A stretch of DNA of 64,000 nucleotides from Pseudomonas sp. CFBP 13711 (lineage in GTDB: Bacteria; Pseudomonadota; Gammaproteobacteria; Pseudomonadales; Pseudomonadaceae). A program made the position numbers and the translations under genes. The notes under the pieces are model-generated. The model was not told the origin of the DNA. It did not search any database and saw only the letters and a program-made list of their open reading frames with translations. Location of the stretch: positions 122,518 to 186,517 of the forward strand of contig NZ_JACYVI010000005.1 of NCBI RefSeq assembly GCF_014842265.1, given 5' to 3'. Within the stretch, counting starts at the first letter, position 1; every line of letters starts with the position of its first letter. Positions 20,101 to 31,769 of the stretch are shown here, piece after piece.

Positions 20101-20622
20101 CAGGAAACGCCCGACCGTGTCGTTGATTCTGACCAGATCCCCGGCCGTCAACAAAGCGTCGACCTGATGAGGCAGCGTCATGAGTCGGGCAGGCTCTACG
20201 GTGCTACTCACGCGTGAAGTGGCGGGTAAAAGCAACCATCTCTGGCTGCCGGCTAGGTAGGTCGGATGCCAGCCGCGTAGAACCTGCTCCCGGTTCGCTG
20301 GCGCCTCGGCGCTTTCGTCCATCCCGTGATCAGGCGCCCGAGGTGCCACAAGGTTGAAGCGGAAGTTGTCGGTATCGAATTCCACTTCGTACGTGCGGCC
20401 GTCGAGTTCGATGAACAGCAGGCCGTCGACGTTGTAAACGCCACTGAATGGCGCGACGTCCTCAAGCGCGTCGTGCCCGGTCAGCGACTGCGCGCTGACG
20501 TAGGGCTCCAACACATCTGCCGGGGGCGCCAGCTCTACATTCGGCTGCTCGCCGGGCAAAAGGAGTTCCAATGAGGGTTCTGGCTGAACGGGTGGCGGGG
20601 TATTGCGATGCAGCGTGGACAT
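17185..20622 (-). CDS. Large polymorphic toxin/effector-like protein with ParB-like C-terminus
   Basis: 1145 aa. No signal peptide. The bulk resembles the large Pseudomonas proteins annotated as dermonecrotic-toxin/DUF6543-type: a Pro-rich start, a beta-rich LFIELDGRTYEVEFD segment (about 70-85), long helical regions, and a possible hydrophobic stretch at about 790-850. The last 64 residues (1082-1145) form a compact ParB/sulfiredoxin-like domain: an I-x-S-G-I segment, LPPIHVRE, then VVNGNHRLAAAL with G1125, H1127 and R1128. This GxHRxxAA motif is the ParB-N nucleotide-binding signature, seen elsewhere as a C-terminal toxin tip. No immunity gene, chaperone or secretion gene is adjacent. The family name is from recall; the ParB-like tip is read directly. 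Confidence 0.65.
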   Translation of the reverse strand: MSTLHRNTPPPVQPEPSLELLLPGEQPNVELAPPADVLEPYVSAQSLTGHDALEDVAPFSGVYNVDGLLFIELDGRTYEVEFDTDNFRFNLVAPRAPDHGMDESAEAPANREQVLRGWHPTYLAGSQRWLLLPATSRVSSTVEPARLMTLPHQVDALLTAGDLVRINDTVGRFLLQNTPQPNDTQGTQTLLSLLAAPHLAVLKPGANAARPTQKSLSIVLDSMLSSAPAETLAGQLLKALEWYGGEDGEVTAPVIRQQLVWAALMLELNPPEYQRPGHVAGCDLEGPQNWGLTYRQRQTRLLNALAAKTATPELALYILSPAIPDFVVEGIDEDLRYGTAAWVNFVHGVSLGNTLAPALASTLTFEEVIQLPMNLSKEASYEELTLIATTRALPSLKWATANGLSRSEGTNDFSLSEMDAAAAALDGYIANALEAAEGMTREVPDRVRLAMGKLRDIFGAEADDIKKMLMYPAAFSRRLEHLLRSDPSSDASRFYLLDVFSAGELVNGTDTFKPVTPRAPVRGGFERISTPLIGIDIPRMFEAQYRFYEARAKAAYAFIIEELLTQLPAEDRRALHCGRVKIHTVRTSTGKLAGFEVPQDRERKRGRYGFILECADREDTFYYELFPLVGVAVRHTHLAIPTRRAHPFPSALPSALEIVSGNAVGIDWDAYANLTKPQPGKTSVVISEMVAELAPLASLPDDAGAALTSARLKDISFEVATTHLFFYSHDAYLYHRHQTASEEVASNYPPLLRSLELFVPGLACTNAIATDESPAVACTLDALTFGIPALRLLRGAIRLAFNAGKLSVMRALPTFAQLMPAVFLSSAHVYRATRASSTFMPGAIGKLLASKAFNMNAFHALARRMHGIARSTAGISQGLRHVSGIPTITTPTQWHGTSTMDVLAKVGDIENVPVRRISNAVSRTHGAYYLITSGCAYGPRLIARRAIGNSLQRINGRTGYPLSGRGAMKNPIAGPDSGTLGPAIDATTDLADVMKVNGISATPEQLTAIREAMEDGTPLFIYETVNGSKSIALHDVYDGVYLDALTNLRVSVFRFYNHATLKTWRVDPALQANVMQVAPQRLNPGRGELIQKRMDDIKSGITEGQYLPPIHVRELENGAYPVVNGNHRLAAALDMQLETVPVLIV

Positions 20623-20749
20623 AAGAGGTCTCGAAATAATGAGCGAGACCTACGGTGTTCAGTTCCTGAGGGTGTGACTGTCATCAGATGGCGCTTTAGC
20701 CGGTCGGATAAATCTGAAGCCTGTGTGGGCGCCACTAAAACCTGGCCGT

Positions 20750-20785
20750 AAAAAAGCCCTGACCGGCAGTGGGCCGGGCGGGGCT
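20750..20785 (-). terminator. Intrinsic terminator after argB
   Basis: Read on the minus strand: AGCCCcgcCCGG, a short loop, CCGGtcaGGGCT, then TTTTTT. It lies just past the argB stop in the direction of transcription and ends the algC-argB transcript. The rest of 20623-20749 shows nothing else clear and must hold the toxin gene promoter. Confidence 0.75.
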
Positions 20786-20799
20786 CTTTACAGCGGCAA

Positions 20800-24319
<3,520 letters not shown>

Positions 24320-24429
24320 ACTAACTCTCCCTGCTGGGTCGTCCGGACGCGTTCTTGTTGTTTTCGCACCGCTCAAAGCCCGTCAGGCCAAAAGCGATGC
24401 GTTAGCCAAAGTGAGTATTTGTGACAGGA

Positions 24430-24885
24430 TCAATGGCTGCCGGAGTGGCCGAAGCCGCCTGCGCCGCGCTGACTCTCGTCAAAGTCTTGGACGATTTCAA
24501 AGTGCGCCTGCACCACCGGCACCAGTACAAGCTGAGCCAGACGCTCGCCGATGGAGATCTTGAAAGCGGTCTGGCCACGGTTCCAGCAGGAGACCATCAG
24601 TTCGCCTTGATAATCGGAGTCGATCAGGCCCACCAGGTTGCCCAGCACGATGCCGTGTTTATGCCCCAGGCCCGAGCGCGGCAGAATCAGTGCAGCCAGG
24701 CCAGGGTCTGCGATGTATATCGACAGCCCGGTAGGAATCAGGAGGGTCTGACCCGGTTCGAGCAAAGTGTCTTCTTTCAGCATGGCGCGCAGGTCGAGGC
24801 CGGCCGAGCCAGAAGTGGCGTAAGCGGGAAGCGGGAATTCGCTGCCAATGCGAGGGTCGAGGATCTTGGCTTGTAGAGCGTGCAT
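24430..24885 (-). CDS. dut: dUTP diphosphatase
   Basis: 151 aa, full length. All five dUTPase motifs are visible, including [45 protein letters not shown] and the C-terminal [10 protein letters not shown] that closes over the substrate. Removes dUTP and supplies dUMP. It lies 6 bp after coaBC on the same strand; the coaBC-dut pairing is conserved in proteobacteria. Confidence 0.97.
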   Translation of the reverse strand: MHALQAKILDPRIGSEFPLPAYATSGSAGLDLRAMLKEDTLLEPGQTLLIPTGLSIYIADPGLAALILPRSGLGHKHGIVLGNLVGLIDSDYQGELMVSCWNRGQTAFKISIGERLAQLVLVPVVQAHFEIVQDFDESQRGAGGFGHSGSH

Positions 24886-24891
24886 TTGTGA

Positions 24892-26100
24892 TTAAACCTG
24901 GTTCATGCGATCGGCGATAAAAGTCACCAGCTGCCGCGCGATCTTGGCTTTGCTGGTCTGGGCGAAGAGCGTCGCTTGCAACGCTCGGTCGATCACGCTG
25001 CAGGCGTTTTCTTCGCTGTTGAAGCCAATGCTGGGATTGGCGACGTCATTGGCGACGATCAAATCAAGGTTCTTGTCTTTGAGCTTGCGTGCGGCGTAAT
25101 CGAGCAGGTGTTCGGTTTCGGCCGCGAAGCCGACGCTGAACGGGCGATCTGGGCGCTGTGCAATGCTGGCGAGAATGTCCGGGTTACGGACCATCTGCAG
25201 CAGAAGACCATCACCGGTGGTGGGATCTTTCTTCAATTTCTGTGTGGCGACGACTTCCGGCCGGTAGTCCGCAACGGCTGCCGAGGCGATGAAGAGATCG
25301 CAAGGCATGGCATCTTCGCAGGCGGCGAGCATGTCCCGGGCACTGACAACGTCGATGCGCGACACCCGGTCAGGCGTCTGCAGGTTCACCGGGCCGGTGA
25401 TCAGGGTGACCCGCGCGCCCGCTTCGGCAGCGGCTTCGGCCAGGGCGAAACCCATTTTTCCGGAGCTGTGGTTGGTGATATAGCGAACCGGATCGATGTT
25501 TTCCTGGGTAGGGCCGGCAGTGATCAGCACATGCTTGCCGGTCAGCGTCAGGCGTTGGAAACAATCGGCGGCAGATTGCGCCAGATCATTGGGTTCGAGC
25601 ATGCGCCCGTAGCCCACATCACCACAGGCCTGACTGCCGCTGGCCGGGCCAAACATGCGAAAGCCGCGCTGTTCGAGCAGTTGCAGATTGGCCTGCACGG
25701 AGGGGTCGCGCCACATGGCCTGATTCATCGCGGGCGCGACGGCGACGATAGCGTCGGTCGCCAGCACCACGGTGGTCAGCAAATCGTTGGCAATGCCTTG
25801 GGCCAGACGGGCCATGAGGTCGGCGGTGCCCGGTGCGATAAGAATCATGTCGGCCCACTTGGCCAGCTCGATATGACCCATGGCGGCTTCCGCTGCGGGG
25901 TCGAGCAAATCCAGGTGGACGGGGTGGCCGGACAGGGCCTGCATGGTCAGCGGGGTGATGAATTCAGCGCCGCCTTTGGTCATGACGACGCGGACTTCCG
26001 CACCGTGGTCGCGCAAACGGCGGACCAGTTCGGCGCTCTTGTAGGCCGCGATGCCACCGCCGACGCCGAGAACGATGCGTTTTCGATACAGCCGCTGCAT
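24892..26100 (-). CDS. coaBC: Phosphopantothenoylcysteine decarboxylase/synthetase CoaBC
   Basis: 402 aa from [20 protein letters not shown]; upstream in-frame codons are not family sequence. The N-terminal CoaC flavoprotein half (about 1-185) shows [19 protein letters not shown] and the PAMNQAMW substrate motif. The CoaB ligase half (about 190-402) shows [18 protein letters not shown] and [13 protein letters not shown]. It catalyses two steps of coenzyme A synthesis. Divergent from radC. Confidence 0.96.
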   Translation of the reverse strand: MQRLYRKRIVLGVGGGIAAYKSAELVRRLRDHGAEVRVVMTKGGAEFITPLTMQALSGHPVHLDLLDPAAEAAMGHIELAKWADMILIAPGTADLMARLAQGIANDLLTTVVLATDAIVAVAPAMNQAMWRDPSVQANLQLLEQRGFRMFGPASGSQACGDVGYGRMLEPNDLAQSAADCFQRLTLTGKHVLITAGPTQENIDPVRYITNHSSGKMGFALAEAAAEAGARVTLITGPVNLQTPDRVSRIDVVSARDMLAACEDAMPCDLFIASAAVADYRPEVVATQKLKKDPTTGDGLLLQMVRNPDILASIAQRPDRPFSVGFAAETEHLLDYAARKLKDKNLDLIVANDVANPSIGFNSEENACSVIDRALQATLFAQTSKAKIARQLVTFIADRMNQV

Positions 26101-26232
26101 AGGCCTGCCTTTAGGTCGGTTAACACGCGGCAATCATTACGCCTCCCCAGGCCTGACTGTCGCGCAAAAAAGAGCGGCTAAGATAGCACAGCGACCGCAC
26201 GGGAACAGCGGCGCCACATACAGGGAGCTGCT

Positions 26233-26907
26233 ATGAGTATTCGCGATTGGCCGGCGGCAGAGCGTCCGCGGGAGAAGCTGCTGGAGCGGGGGGCGTCGAG
26301 TCTGTCGGACGCCGAATTGCTGGCGATTTTCTTGCGCACGGGCGTGTCGGGGAGAAGCGCCGTAGACCTGGCCCGACACCTTTTGCATCAGTTCGGCAGC
26401 CTGCGTGCGCTGCTCGAAGCCAACCTGACTGCATTCAGCAGCGAGCTGGGTCTGGGACCCGCCAAGTTCGCGCAGTTGCAGGCTGTCATGGAAATGGCCC
26501 GGCGCAACATGGGCGAGGATTTGAAGCGCGATTCCGTGCTGGAAAACCCGACGCAGGTGCGTCGCTACCTTAAGGCGTTGTTACGGCACGAGCCCCATGA
26601 AGTCTTCGGCTGTCTGTTTCTGGACAGCAAGAACCGGGTTCAGACGTTCGAAGTGCTGTTTCACGGCTCGATCAACACGGCGCATGTCCACGCGCGGCAG
26701 GTGGTCAAGCGGGCACTGGCCCACAACTCGGCGGGTTTGATCCTTTGTCACAACCACCCCTCCGGCGTCAAAGACGCCAGCGAAGCCGACATCGACCTGA
26801 CGCGGCATCTGAAACAGGCGCTGGCGCTGGTGGACGTGGTGGTGCTGGATCACTTGATCATCGGCGACGGCGATCCGCTGTCGATGGTTGAGTATGGGTT
26901 GATGTAG
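26233..26907 (+). CDS. radC: RadC/YicR family JAMM protein
   Basis: 224 aa. N-terminal helix-hairpin-helix-like region (about 1-70, [15 protein letters not shown]) and C-terminal JAB/MPN domain with the metal motif LCHNHPSG preceded by [16 protein letters not shown]. The original role in radiation repair is doubtful; the function of most RadC proteins is unsettled. Start has GGGAG about 7 bases upstream. Divergent from coaBC, the usual arrangement. Confidence 0.92.
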   Translation: MSIRDWPAAERPREKLLERGASSLSDAELLAIFLRTGVSGRSAVDLARHLLHQFGSLRALLEANLTAFSSELGLGPAKFAQLQAVMEMARRNMGEDLKRDSVLENPTQVRRYLKALLRHEPHEVFGCLFLDSKNRVQTFEVLFHGSINTAHVHARQVVKRALAHNSAGLILCHNHPSGVKDASEADIDLTRHLKQALALVDVVVLDHLIIGDGDPLSMVEYGLM

Positions 26908-26958
26908 CGGCCAGGACTGGCTAATCACAGAGATTCTGGGGCTGGACACCGAACGAAT

Positions 26959-27051
26959 GTAGGACCGGCTTTGGCCGGGAAAGCGTCGGTATTCACACCG
27001 CAAAATCGACGGTGTGCAAACGGGCCTCTTCCCGGCTGAAGCCGGTCCTAC
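26959..27051. repeat. REPIN-like inverted repeat, family B
   Basis: Ends gtaggaccggctttggccgg and ccggctgaagccggtcctac, the same outer sequences and about the same length (93 bp) as the copy at 8145-8237, with a different middle that also contains an inverted pair (attcacaccg / cggtgtgc). It sits between convergent radC and the binding-protein gene. Confidence 0.85.
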
Positions 27052-27110
27052 TAAGCATCGCGTGCATCCAGCGGGGGAGCGTATGAGCCCGGTTCCCGAT
27101 CTCCCGCGAA

Positions 27111-28700
27111 TTACTTCACGGTCACCTTTGAGAAATCCTGACGACCAAACGGGCTCACGCTATAACCCTCGACATTCTTGCGCAGCAGCGCATAGGCAGT
27201 TGGATGCGCAAGCGGCAGCCACAATGCCTGCTTCTGGATCTGCTCTTGAACCTGGTGATACAGCTTGCTGCGTTGCGCCTGATCGGTCACCGCCTTGCCC
27301 TGGCTGATCAGCTTGTCCAGCTTCTCATCGCAGTAGCGCGCGAAGTTGGTGCCGGATTTAACTGCGGCGCAGGAGAACTGCGGCGTCAGGAAGTTATCCG
27401 GGTCGCCGTTATCCCCCGACCAGCCCATGAACAGCAGGTCGTGCTCGCCGGTCTTGGCGCGGCGGATCAGCTCGCCCCATTCGATAACTTTGATTTCCGC
27501 CTTGATCCCCACCGCGGCCAGATCGTTCTGCAGCAACTGCGCGCCGGCGTTAGGGTTGGGATTGAGCAAGCTGCCCGACGGCCGAGTCCAGATCGTCGTC
27601 TTGAAGCCGTCTTTCAGACCGGCCTTGGTCAGCAGTTCCTTTGCCTTCGCCACATCATGCTTGTAGCCAGGCAGGTCACTGGCGTAGCCCCAGGTATTAG
27701 GCGGATACGGACCATTGGCCGGGCGCGCCGAGCCTTCGAATACCGCTTTCAGGTAAGTATCTTTGTCGAATGCCAGGTTGATCGCCTGACGCACTTCCGG
27801 TTTGTCCAGCGGCGGATGCTGGCTGTTGATCGCCAGGAAAGCGGTCATGAAGGCGTCAGTCTTTTCGACCTTCAGGTTCGAATCCTTGCCGGCTTCAGCA
27901 ACATCCATCGGCTTGGGCGACAGGGCAACCTGGCACTCATTGCGGCGAATACGTTGCAGGCGAACATTGGCGTCCGGCGTAATCGCGTAGATCAACGCAT
28001 CAACGGCCGGTTTCCCGGCGAAGTAATCCGGGTTCGCCTCGTAACGCACCACCGAGTCTTTCTGGAAGCGCTTGAAGATAAAAGGCCCGGTGCCAATCGG
28101 CTGGCTGTTGAGCTTCTCCGGCGTACCGGCCTTCAACAGCTGCGCGGTGTACTCCGCGGAATAAATAGAAGCGAAGCCCATGCTGAGCGTCGCCAGAAAG
28201 GTCGCATCCGGGTGGTCCAGGGTGATGCGCACTGTGGTGGCATCGGTCGCTTCGACTTTCTTGATCAGCGACGGCCATTGCATGGATTGCGCGTGGGGGA
28301 AGCCCTGCACAGCGACCTTATTCCACGGATTGGCCGGATCGAGCATGCGCTGGAAGCTGAACACCACGTCGTCAGCGTTGAGCTCGCGCGTGGGGGTGAA
28401 ATAGTCGGTGTGATGGAATTTCACGCCGGCGCGAAGTTTGAAGTCGTAGGTCAGCCCGTCCGGCGACACACTCCAGCTCTGCGCCAGGCTCGGAACCAGC
28501 TTGGCGTCCTTGGCGTCATAGTCCACCAGGCGGTTCATCAGCACGTCGGCCGAAGCATTGGTGGTGGTCAGCGAGTTGTACTGCACCACGTCAAAGCCTT
28601 CGGGGCTGGCTTCCGTGCAGACGCTCAGCGTCGTTGCCGCCTGGGCCAGCAGTGGTGTGGACAGGGACGCGAGCAACAGGGGTAGAACGGCTAGGCGCAT
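27111..28700 (-). CDS. ABC transporter peptide-binding protein (DppA/SBP family 5)
   Basis: 529 aa from the ATG with AAGGAAA upstream, giving a signal peptide (RLAVLPLLLASLSTPLLAQA). The extracytoplasmic solute-binding family 5 fold shows SLTTTNASADVLMNRLVDYD, LVPSLAQSWSVSPDGLTYDF and a C-terminal LLFMGWSGDNGDPDNFL segment, as in DppA/SapA dipeptide-binding proteins. No permease or ATPase genes are adjacent, so it probably serves a transporter encoded elsewhere. The dipeptide specificity is inferred. Confidence 0.88.
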   Translation of the reverse strand: MRLAVLPLLLASLSTPLLAQAATTLSVCTEASPEGFDVVQYNSLTTTNASADVLMNRLVDYDAKDAKLVPSLAQSWSVSPDGLTYDFKLRAGVKFHHTDYFTPTRELNADDVVFSFQRMLDPANPWNKVAVQGFPHAQSMQWPSLIKKVEATDATTVRITLDHPDATFLATLSMGFASIYSAEYTAQLLKAGTPEKLNSQPIGTGPFIFKRFQKDSVVRYEANPDYFAGKPAVDALIYAITPDANVRLQRIRRNECQVALSPKPMDVAEAGKDSNLKVEKTDAFMTAFLAINSQHPPLDKPEVRQAINLAFDKDTYLKAVFEGSARPANGPYPPNTWGYASDLPGYKHDVAKAKELLTKAGLKDGFKTTIWTRPSGSLLNPNPNAGAQLLQNDLAAVGIKAEIKVIEWGELIRRAKTGEHDLLFMGWSGDNGDPDNFLTPQFSCAAVKSGTNFARYCDEKLDKLISQGKAVTDQAQRSKLYHQVQEQIQKQALWLPLAHPTAYALLRKNVEGYSVSPFGRQDFSKVTVK

Positions 28701-28885
28701 GGCGATTTTCCTTTCAGAGAGAGCCCATCTGCCGGCGCAGTCTGGAGAGTCAGTAACCCTAGACCATCGATTGGCGCAGAACAATCGCTGCGGCGCGACG
28801 AGTGGTATATTTCCCGCCGCGCCTAACGCCGCTGGCGTTGCCGGGTGAAAGCCCTGGCTTTGTGACAGGCAATTCGTGGTTTGTG

Positions 28886-28914
28886 TTGTTGCACCGGGGG
28901 CTTTCTGGTATAAA
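28886..28914 (+). promoter_or_regulatory. Sigma70-type promoter for rpmB-rpmG
   Basis: -35 TTGTTG (28886-28891), 17-bp spacer and -10 TATAAA (28909-28914) preceded by TG. This predicts transcription from about 28921, 140 bp before rpmB. The stretch 28701-28885 between the divergent binding-protein start and this promoter shows no gene. Confidence 0.7.
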
Positions 28915-28920
28915 GCAGCG

Positions 28921-29062
28921 CTCTTTTCTAGGGGCCCGCTGCCTTCACCTTAGGTGTGGCCGGTAAGACCCCTGAAGAAACGCGGCGCCTGGCGCCAAAT
29001 GACTGAGAGATTAAGCGGCCAACCCATGCCGGGTTGGGCATGTGGTTTTAGAGGGCTGAGGC
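28921..29062 (+). promoter_or_regulatory. Long structured 5' leader of rpmB
   Basis: About 140 bases separate the predicted start of transcription from the rpmB ATG. The leader contains several inverted pairs, e.g. CCAACCC-atgcc-GGGTTGG (about 29020-29038) and GGCGCC within gcggcgcctggcgcc. No open frame or ribosome site is seen before GAGG at 29056. The length suggests post-transcriptional control of ribosomal protein synthesis; the mechanism is an inference. Confidence 0.4.
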
Positions 29063-29299
29063 ATGTCGAGAGTATGTCAAGTTACCGGTAAGGGTCCGGT
29101 AACCGGGAATAACATTTCCCACGCAAACAACAAAACCCGTCGTCGTTTCCTGCCAAACCTGCAGCATCACCGCTTCTGGGTTGAAGAAGAGAAACGCTTC
29201 GTACGTCTGCGCGTATCTGCTAAAGGCATGCGTATCATCGACAAGCGTGGTATCACGGTTGTTCTGGCCGAAATCCGCCGTGCTGGCGCGAAGGTCTAA
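29063..29299 (+). CDS. rpmB: 50S ribosomal protein L28
   Basis: 78 aa, full length, starting [20 protein letters not shown] as L28 proteins do. The [10 protein letters not shown] segment has a single Cys (the zinc-free type). First gene of the rpmB-rpmG operon; rpmG follows by 11 bp. Confidence 0.98.
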   Translation: MSRVCQVTGKGPVTGNNISHANNKTRRRFLPNLQHHRFWVEEEKRFVRLRVSAKGMRIIDKRGITVVLAEIRRAGAKV

Positions 29300-29310
29300 G
29301 GGAGAAAATC

Positions 29311-29466
29311 ATGCGTGAATTGATCCGTTTGGTGTCGACCGCTAACACCGGCCACTTCTACACCACCGACAAGAACAAGCGCACGACTCCGGACAAAATC
29401 GAAATTAAAAAATTCGATCCGGTTGTTCGTAAGCACGTGATCTACAAAGAAGCCAAAATCAAGTAA
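29311..29466 (+). CDS. rpmG: 50S ribosomal protein L33
   Basis: 51 aa, reading [20 protein letters not shown] at the start and ending YKEAKIK. Full length and of the cysteine-free L33 type. GGGAG lies 8 bases upstream. It is the second gene of the operon and is followed by a strong terminator. Confidence 0.97.
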   Translation: MRELIRLVSTANTGHFYTTDKNKRTTPDKIEIKKFDPVVRKHVIYKEAKIK

Positions 29467-29484
29467 TTGATTTCTGCCTCTTAC

Positions 29485-29515
29485 AAAAAAGCCCGCAGCG
29501 ATGCGGGCTTTTTTG
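29485..29515 (+). terminator. Intrinsic terminator of rpmB-rpmG
   Basis: aaaaaagcccgcagcgatgc then gggcttttttg: a GCCCGCA/TGCGGGC stem with a 4-base loop and T-tract, 18 bp past the rpmG stop. The A-tract on the other side may also let it act on the opposite strand. Confidence 0.93.
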
Positions 29516-29544
29516 TGGGTGAAATAAGGTGGGTCAACTAACAG

Positions 29545-29907
29545 TCAGGTCTTCTGTTCAAACACCACATAGATCTTGCGGCAGGCCTCCAGCACCTCCC
29601 ACGTGCCTGTGAACCCTGCAGGAATCACGAAGCGGTCACCCGCGCGCAGGGTTTTCGACTTGCCTGCTTCGTCACGGATGACCGAGACGCCCTGCACGAT
29701 TTCACAGTACTCATGCTCGGTGTAATTTACCTTCCACTGACCGACTTCCCCTTCCCAGACGCCTGCATTCAGCTGCCCGCACGGGCTGTTGTAATGGTTG
29801 TAAACCGTCTGGTTCGGCTCGCCCTTGAGGATCTTTTCAGCAGCAGGGGTGAAACGCTCCGCTGCGGTAGTGGCTTCGCTGAAGTCGACGATGCTTTCGA
29901 TGCTCAT
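29545..29907 (-). CDS. Small cupin-domain protein
   Basis: 120 aa from MSIESIVDFSEAT; the longer frame to 30003 adds unrelated residues. One cupin barrel of the DUF861/ureidoglycine-aminohydrolase-like type, with YTEHEYCEIVQG (motif 1 His and Glu) and LRAGDRFVIPAGFTGTWEV (motif 2). It probably binds a metal; substrate unknown. I recall the homologous PAO1 gene (PA5314) in the same place next to polyamine catabolism genes. Confidence 0.8.
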   Translation of the reverse strand: MSIESIVDFSEATTAAERFTPAAEKILKGEPNQTVYNHYNSPCGQLNAGVWEGEVGQWKVNYTEHEYCEIVQGVSVIRDEAGKSKTLRAGDRFVIPAGFTGTWEVLEACRKIYVVFEQKT

Positions 29908-30167
29908 ATCTGATTCCTGAAAGTAGGCGCTGCGTGATTGTTGCTCGCCGAGGGCCGGATGGAAAGCACGAGCGAGCCCGAACAGCTGTTGAATAAAATG
30001 CACGATCCGGCCAGATTAAGCCCGCTTCTGTCCAATATATTGGAAATCCGCCCAATGCTGGTTTAGGGTGGCGAATGCCTTCGGCCGATCCGATGACGCG
30101 TCAGGCCCTGCCCTGGAGCCCGATTCGAGTGCGAAGACGTGCCTATTTCATAAGAGGAGGACGTTTC

Positions 30168-31661
30168 ATGACCACCCTGACTCATGCTGACTGGGAACAA
30201 CGCGCCCAGAATCTGAAAATCGAAGGCCGTGCTTTCATCAACGGTGAATACACAGACGCCGCATCCGGCTCGACGTTCGACTGCATCAGTCCGGTCGATG
30301 GCCGCTTCCTCGCCCACGTCGCCAGCTGTGACGCCGCCGACGCGCAACGCGCCGTTGAAAACGCCCGGGCTACGTTCAATTCCGGCGTCTGGTCGCGATT
30401 GGCGCCTGCCAAGCGCAAGGCAGCCATGCTTCGTCTGGCCGAGCTGATCAACGAGAACGTCGAAGAGCTGGCGCTGCTCGAAACCCTCGACATGGGCAAG
30501 CCGATCAGCGATTCCTATGGCATCGACATTCCCGGCTCCGCCCAGGCGTTGAGCTGGAGCGGCGAGGCCATCGACAAGCTGTATGACGAAGTGGCGCCGA
30601 CCCCGCACGATCAATTGGGCTTGGTGACTCGTGAACCAATTGGCGTGGTGGCGGCCATCGTGCCGTGGAATTTCCCGCTGTTGATGGCGTCCTGGAAGCT
30701 GGGCCCTGCGCTGTCGAGCGGCAACTCGGTGATCCTCAAACCGTCGGAAAAATCCCCGCTGACCGCGATCCGCGTCGCCCAGCTCGCCATCGAAGCCGGT
30801 ATTCCAGCTGGCGTGCTGAACGTCCTGCCGGGTTATGGCCACACCGTCGGTAAAGCGCTGGCGCTGCACATGGACGTCGACACGGCGGTGTTCACCGGTT
30901 CGACGAAGATTGCCAAGCAGTTGCTGATCTACTCCGGCGAATCGAACATGAAGCGCGTCTGGCTGGAAGCCGGCGGCAAGAGCCCGAACATCGTCTTCGC
31001 CGACGCGCCAGATCTGCAGGCTGCGGCGGAATCTGCGGCCAGCGCCATCGCCTTCAATCAGGGCGAAGTCTGCACGGCCGGCTCCCGTCTGTTGGTCGAG
31101 CGCTCAATCAAGGACAAATTCCTGCCGATGGTGATCGAAGCGCTGAAAGCCTGGAAGCCGGGCAACCCGCTTGATCCGGCAACCACCGTTGGCGCGCTGG
31201 TCGATACCCAGCAGATGAACACCGTACTGTCGTACATCGAAGCCGGCCACACCGACGGCGCCAAGCTCGTCGTCGGCGGCAAGCGCATTCTGCAAGAGAC
31301 AGGTGGGACCTACGTTGAGCCGACGATCTTCGACGGCGTGACCAACGCGATGAAGATCGCTCAGGAAGAGATCTTCGGGCCAGTGCTCTCTGTGCTGACC
31401 TTCGATACCGCTGAAGAAGCCATTCAGATTGCCAACGACACGCCTTACGGCCTGGCCGCGGCGGTGTGGACGGCTGACTTGTCCAAGGCGCATCTGACCG
31501 CGAAGGCGTTGCGCGCTGGCAGCGTGTGGGTCAATCAGTACGATGGCGGCGACATGACTGCGCCGTTTGGTGGCTTTAAGCAGTCCGGCAACGGGCGAGA
31601 CAAGTCGCTGCACGCGTTCGATAAATACACCGAGCTGAAAGCGACCTGGATCAAGCTGTAA
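30168..31661 (+). CDS. kauB: Aldehyde dehydrogenase, KauB/PuuC type
   Basis: 497 aa from the ATG following AGAGGAGG (the frame is open from 30075). NAD(P)-dependent aldehyde dehydrogenase with the nucleotide site GYGHTVGKALA and FTGSTKIAK, general base Glu in LEAGGKSPNIVF and the catalytic Cys in NQGEVCTAGSRLLVE. Closest in context to PAO1 KauB, which oxidises 4-guanidinobutyraldehyde and other polyamine-derived aldehydes. The FAD oxidase at 36472 and PauR-like regulator at 41872 support a polyamine role. Exact substrate is inferred. Confidence 0.88.
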   Translation: MTTLTHADWEQRAQNLKIEGRAFINGEYTDAASGSTFDCISPVDGRFLAHVASCDAADAQRAVENARATFNSGVWSRLAPAKRKAAMLRLAELINENVEELALLETLDMGKPISDSYGIDIPGSAQALSWSGEAIDKLYDEVAPTPHDQLGLVTREPIGVVAAIVPWNFPLLMASWKLGPALSSGNSVILKPSEKSPLTAIRVAQLAIEAGIPAGVLNVLPGYGHTVGKALALHMDVDTAVFTGSTKIAKQLLIYSGESNMKRVWLEAGGKSPNIVFADAPDLQAAAESAASAIAFNQGEVCTAGSRLLVERSIKDKFLPMVIEALKAWKPGNPLDPATTVGALVDTQQMNTVLSYIEAGHTDGAKLVVGGKRILQETGGTYVEPTIFDGVTNAMKIAQEEIFGPVLSVLTFDTAEEAIQIANDTPYGLAAAVWTADLSKAHLTAKALRAGSVWVNQYDGGDMTAPFGGFKQSGNGRDKSLHAFDKYTELKATWIKL

Positions 31662-31706
31662 GAGGCCGCGCGCGCTTCAACACTCAGTCGCTGTAAAAAC
31701 CAACGC

Positions 31707-31741
31707 AGCCGGGCTTTCATCAAAGCCCGGCTGTTTTGTTT
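31707..31741 (+). terminator. Intrinsic terminator after kauB-like gene
   Basis: agccgggctttcatcaaagc then ccggctgttttgttt: an AGCCGGGCTTT/AAAGCCCGGCT stem with a tiny loop and T-rich tail, placed between the aldehyde dehydrogenase and the exporter gene. Confidence 0.9.
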
Positions 31742-31769
31742 CGTCCTTTTGAGCCACAGGAGCGTGGTG

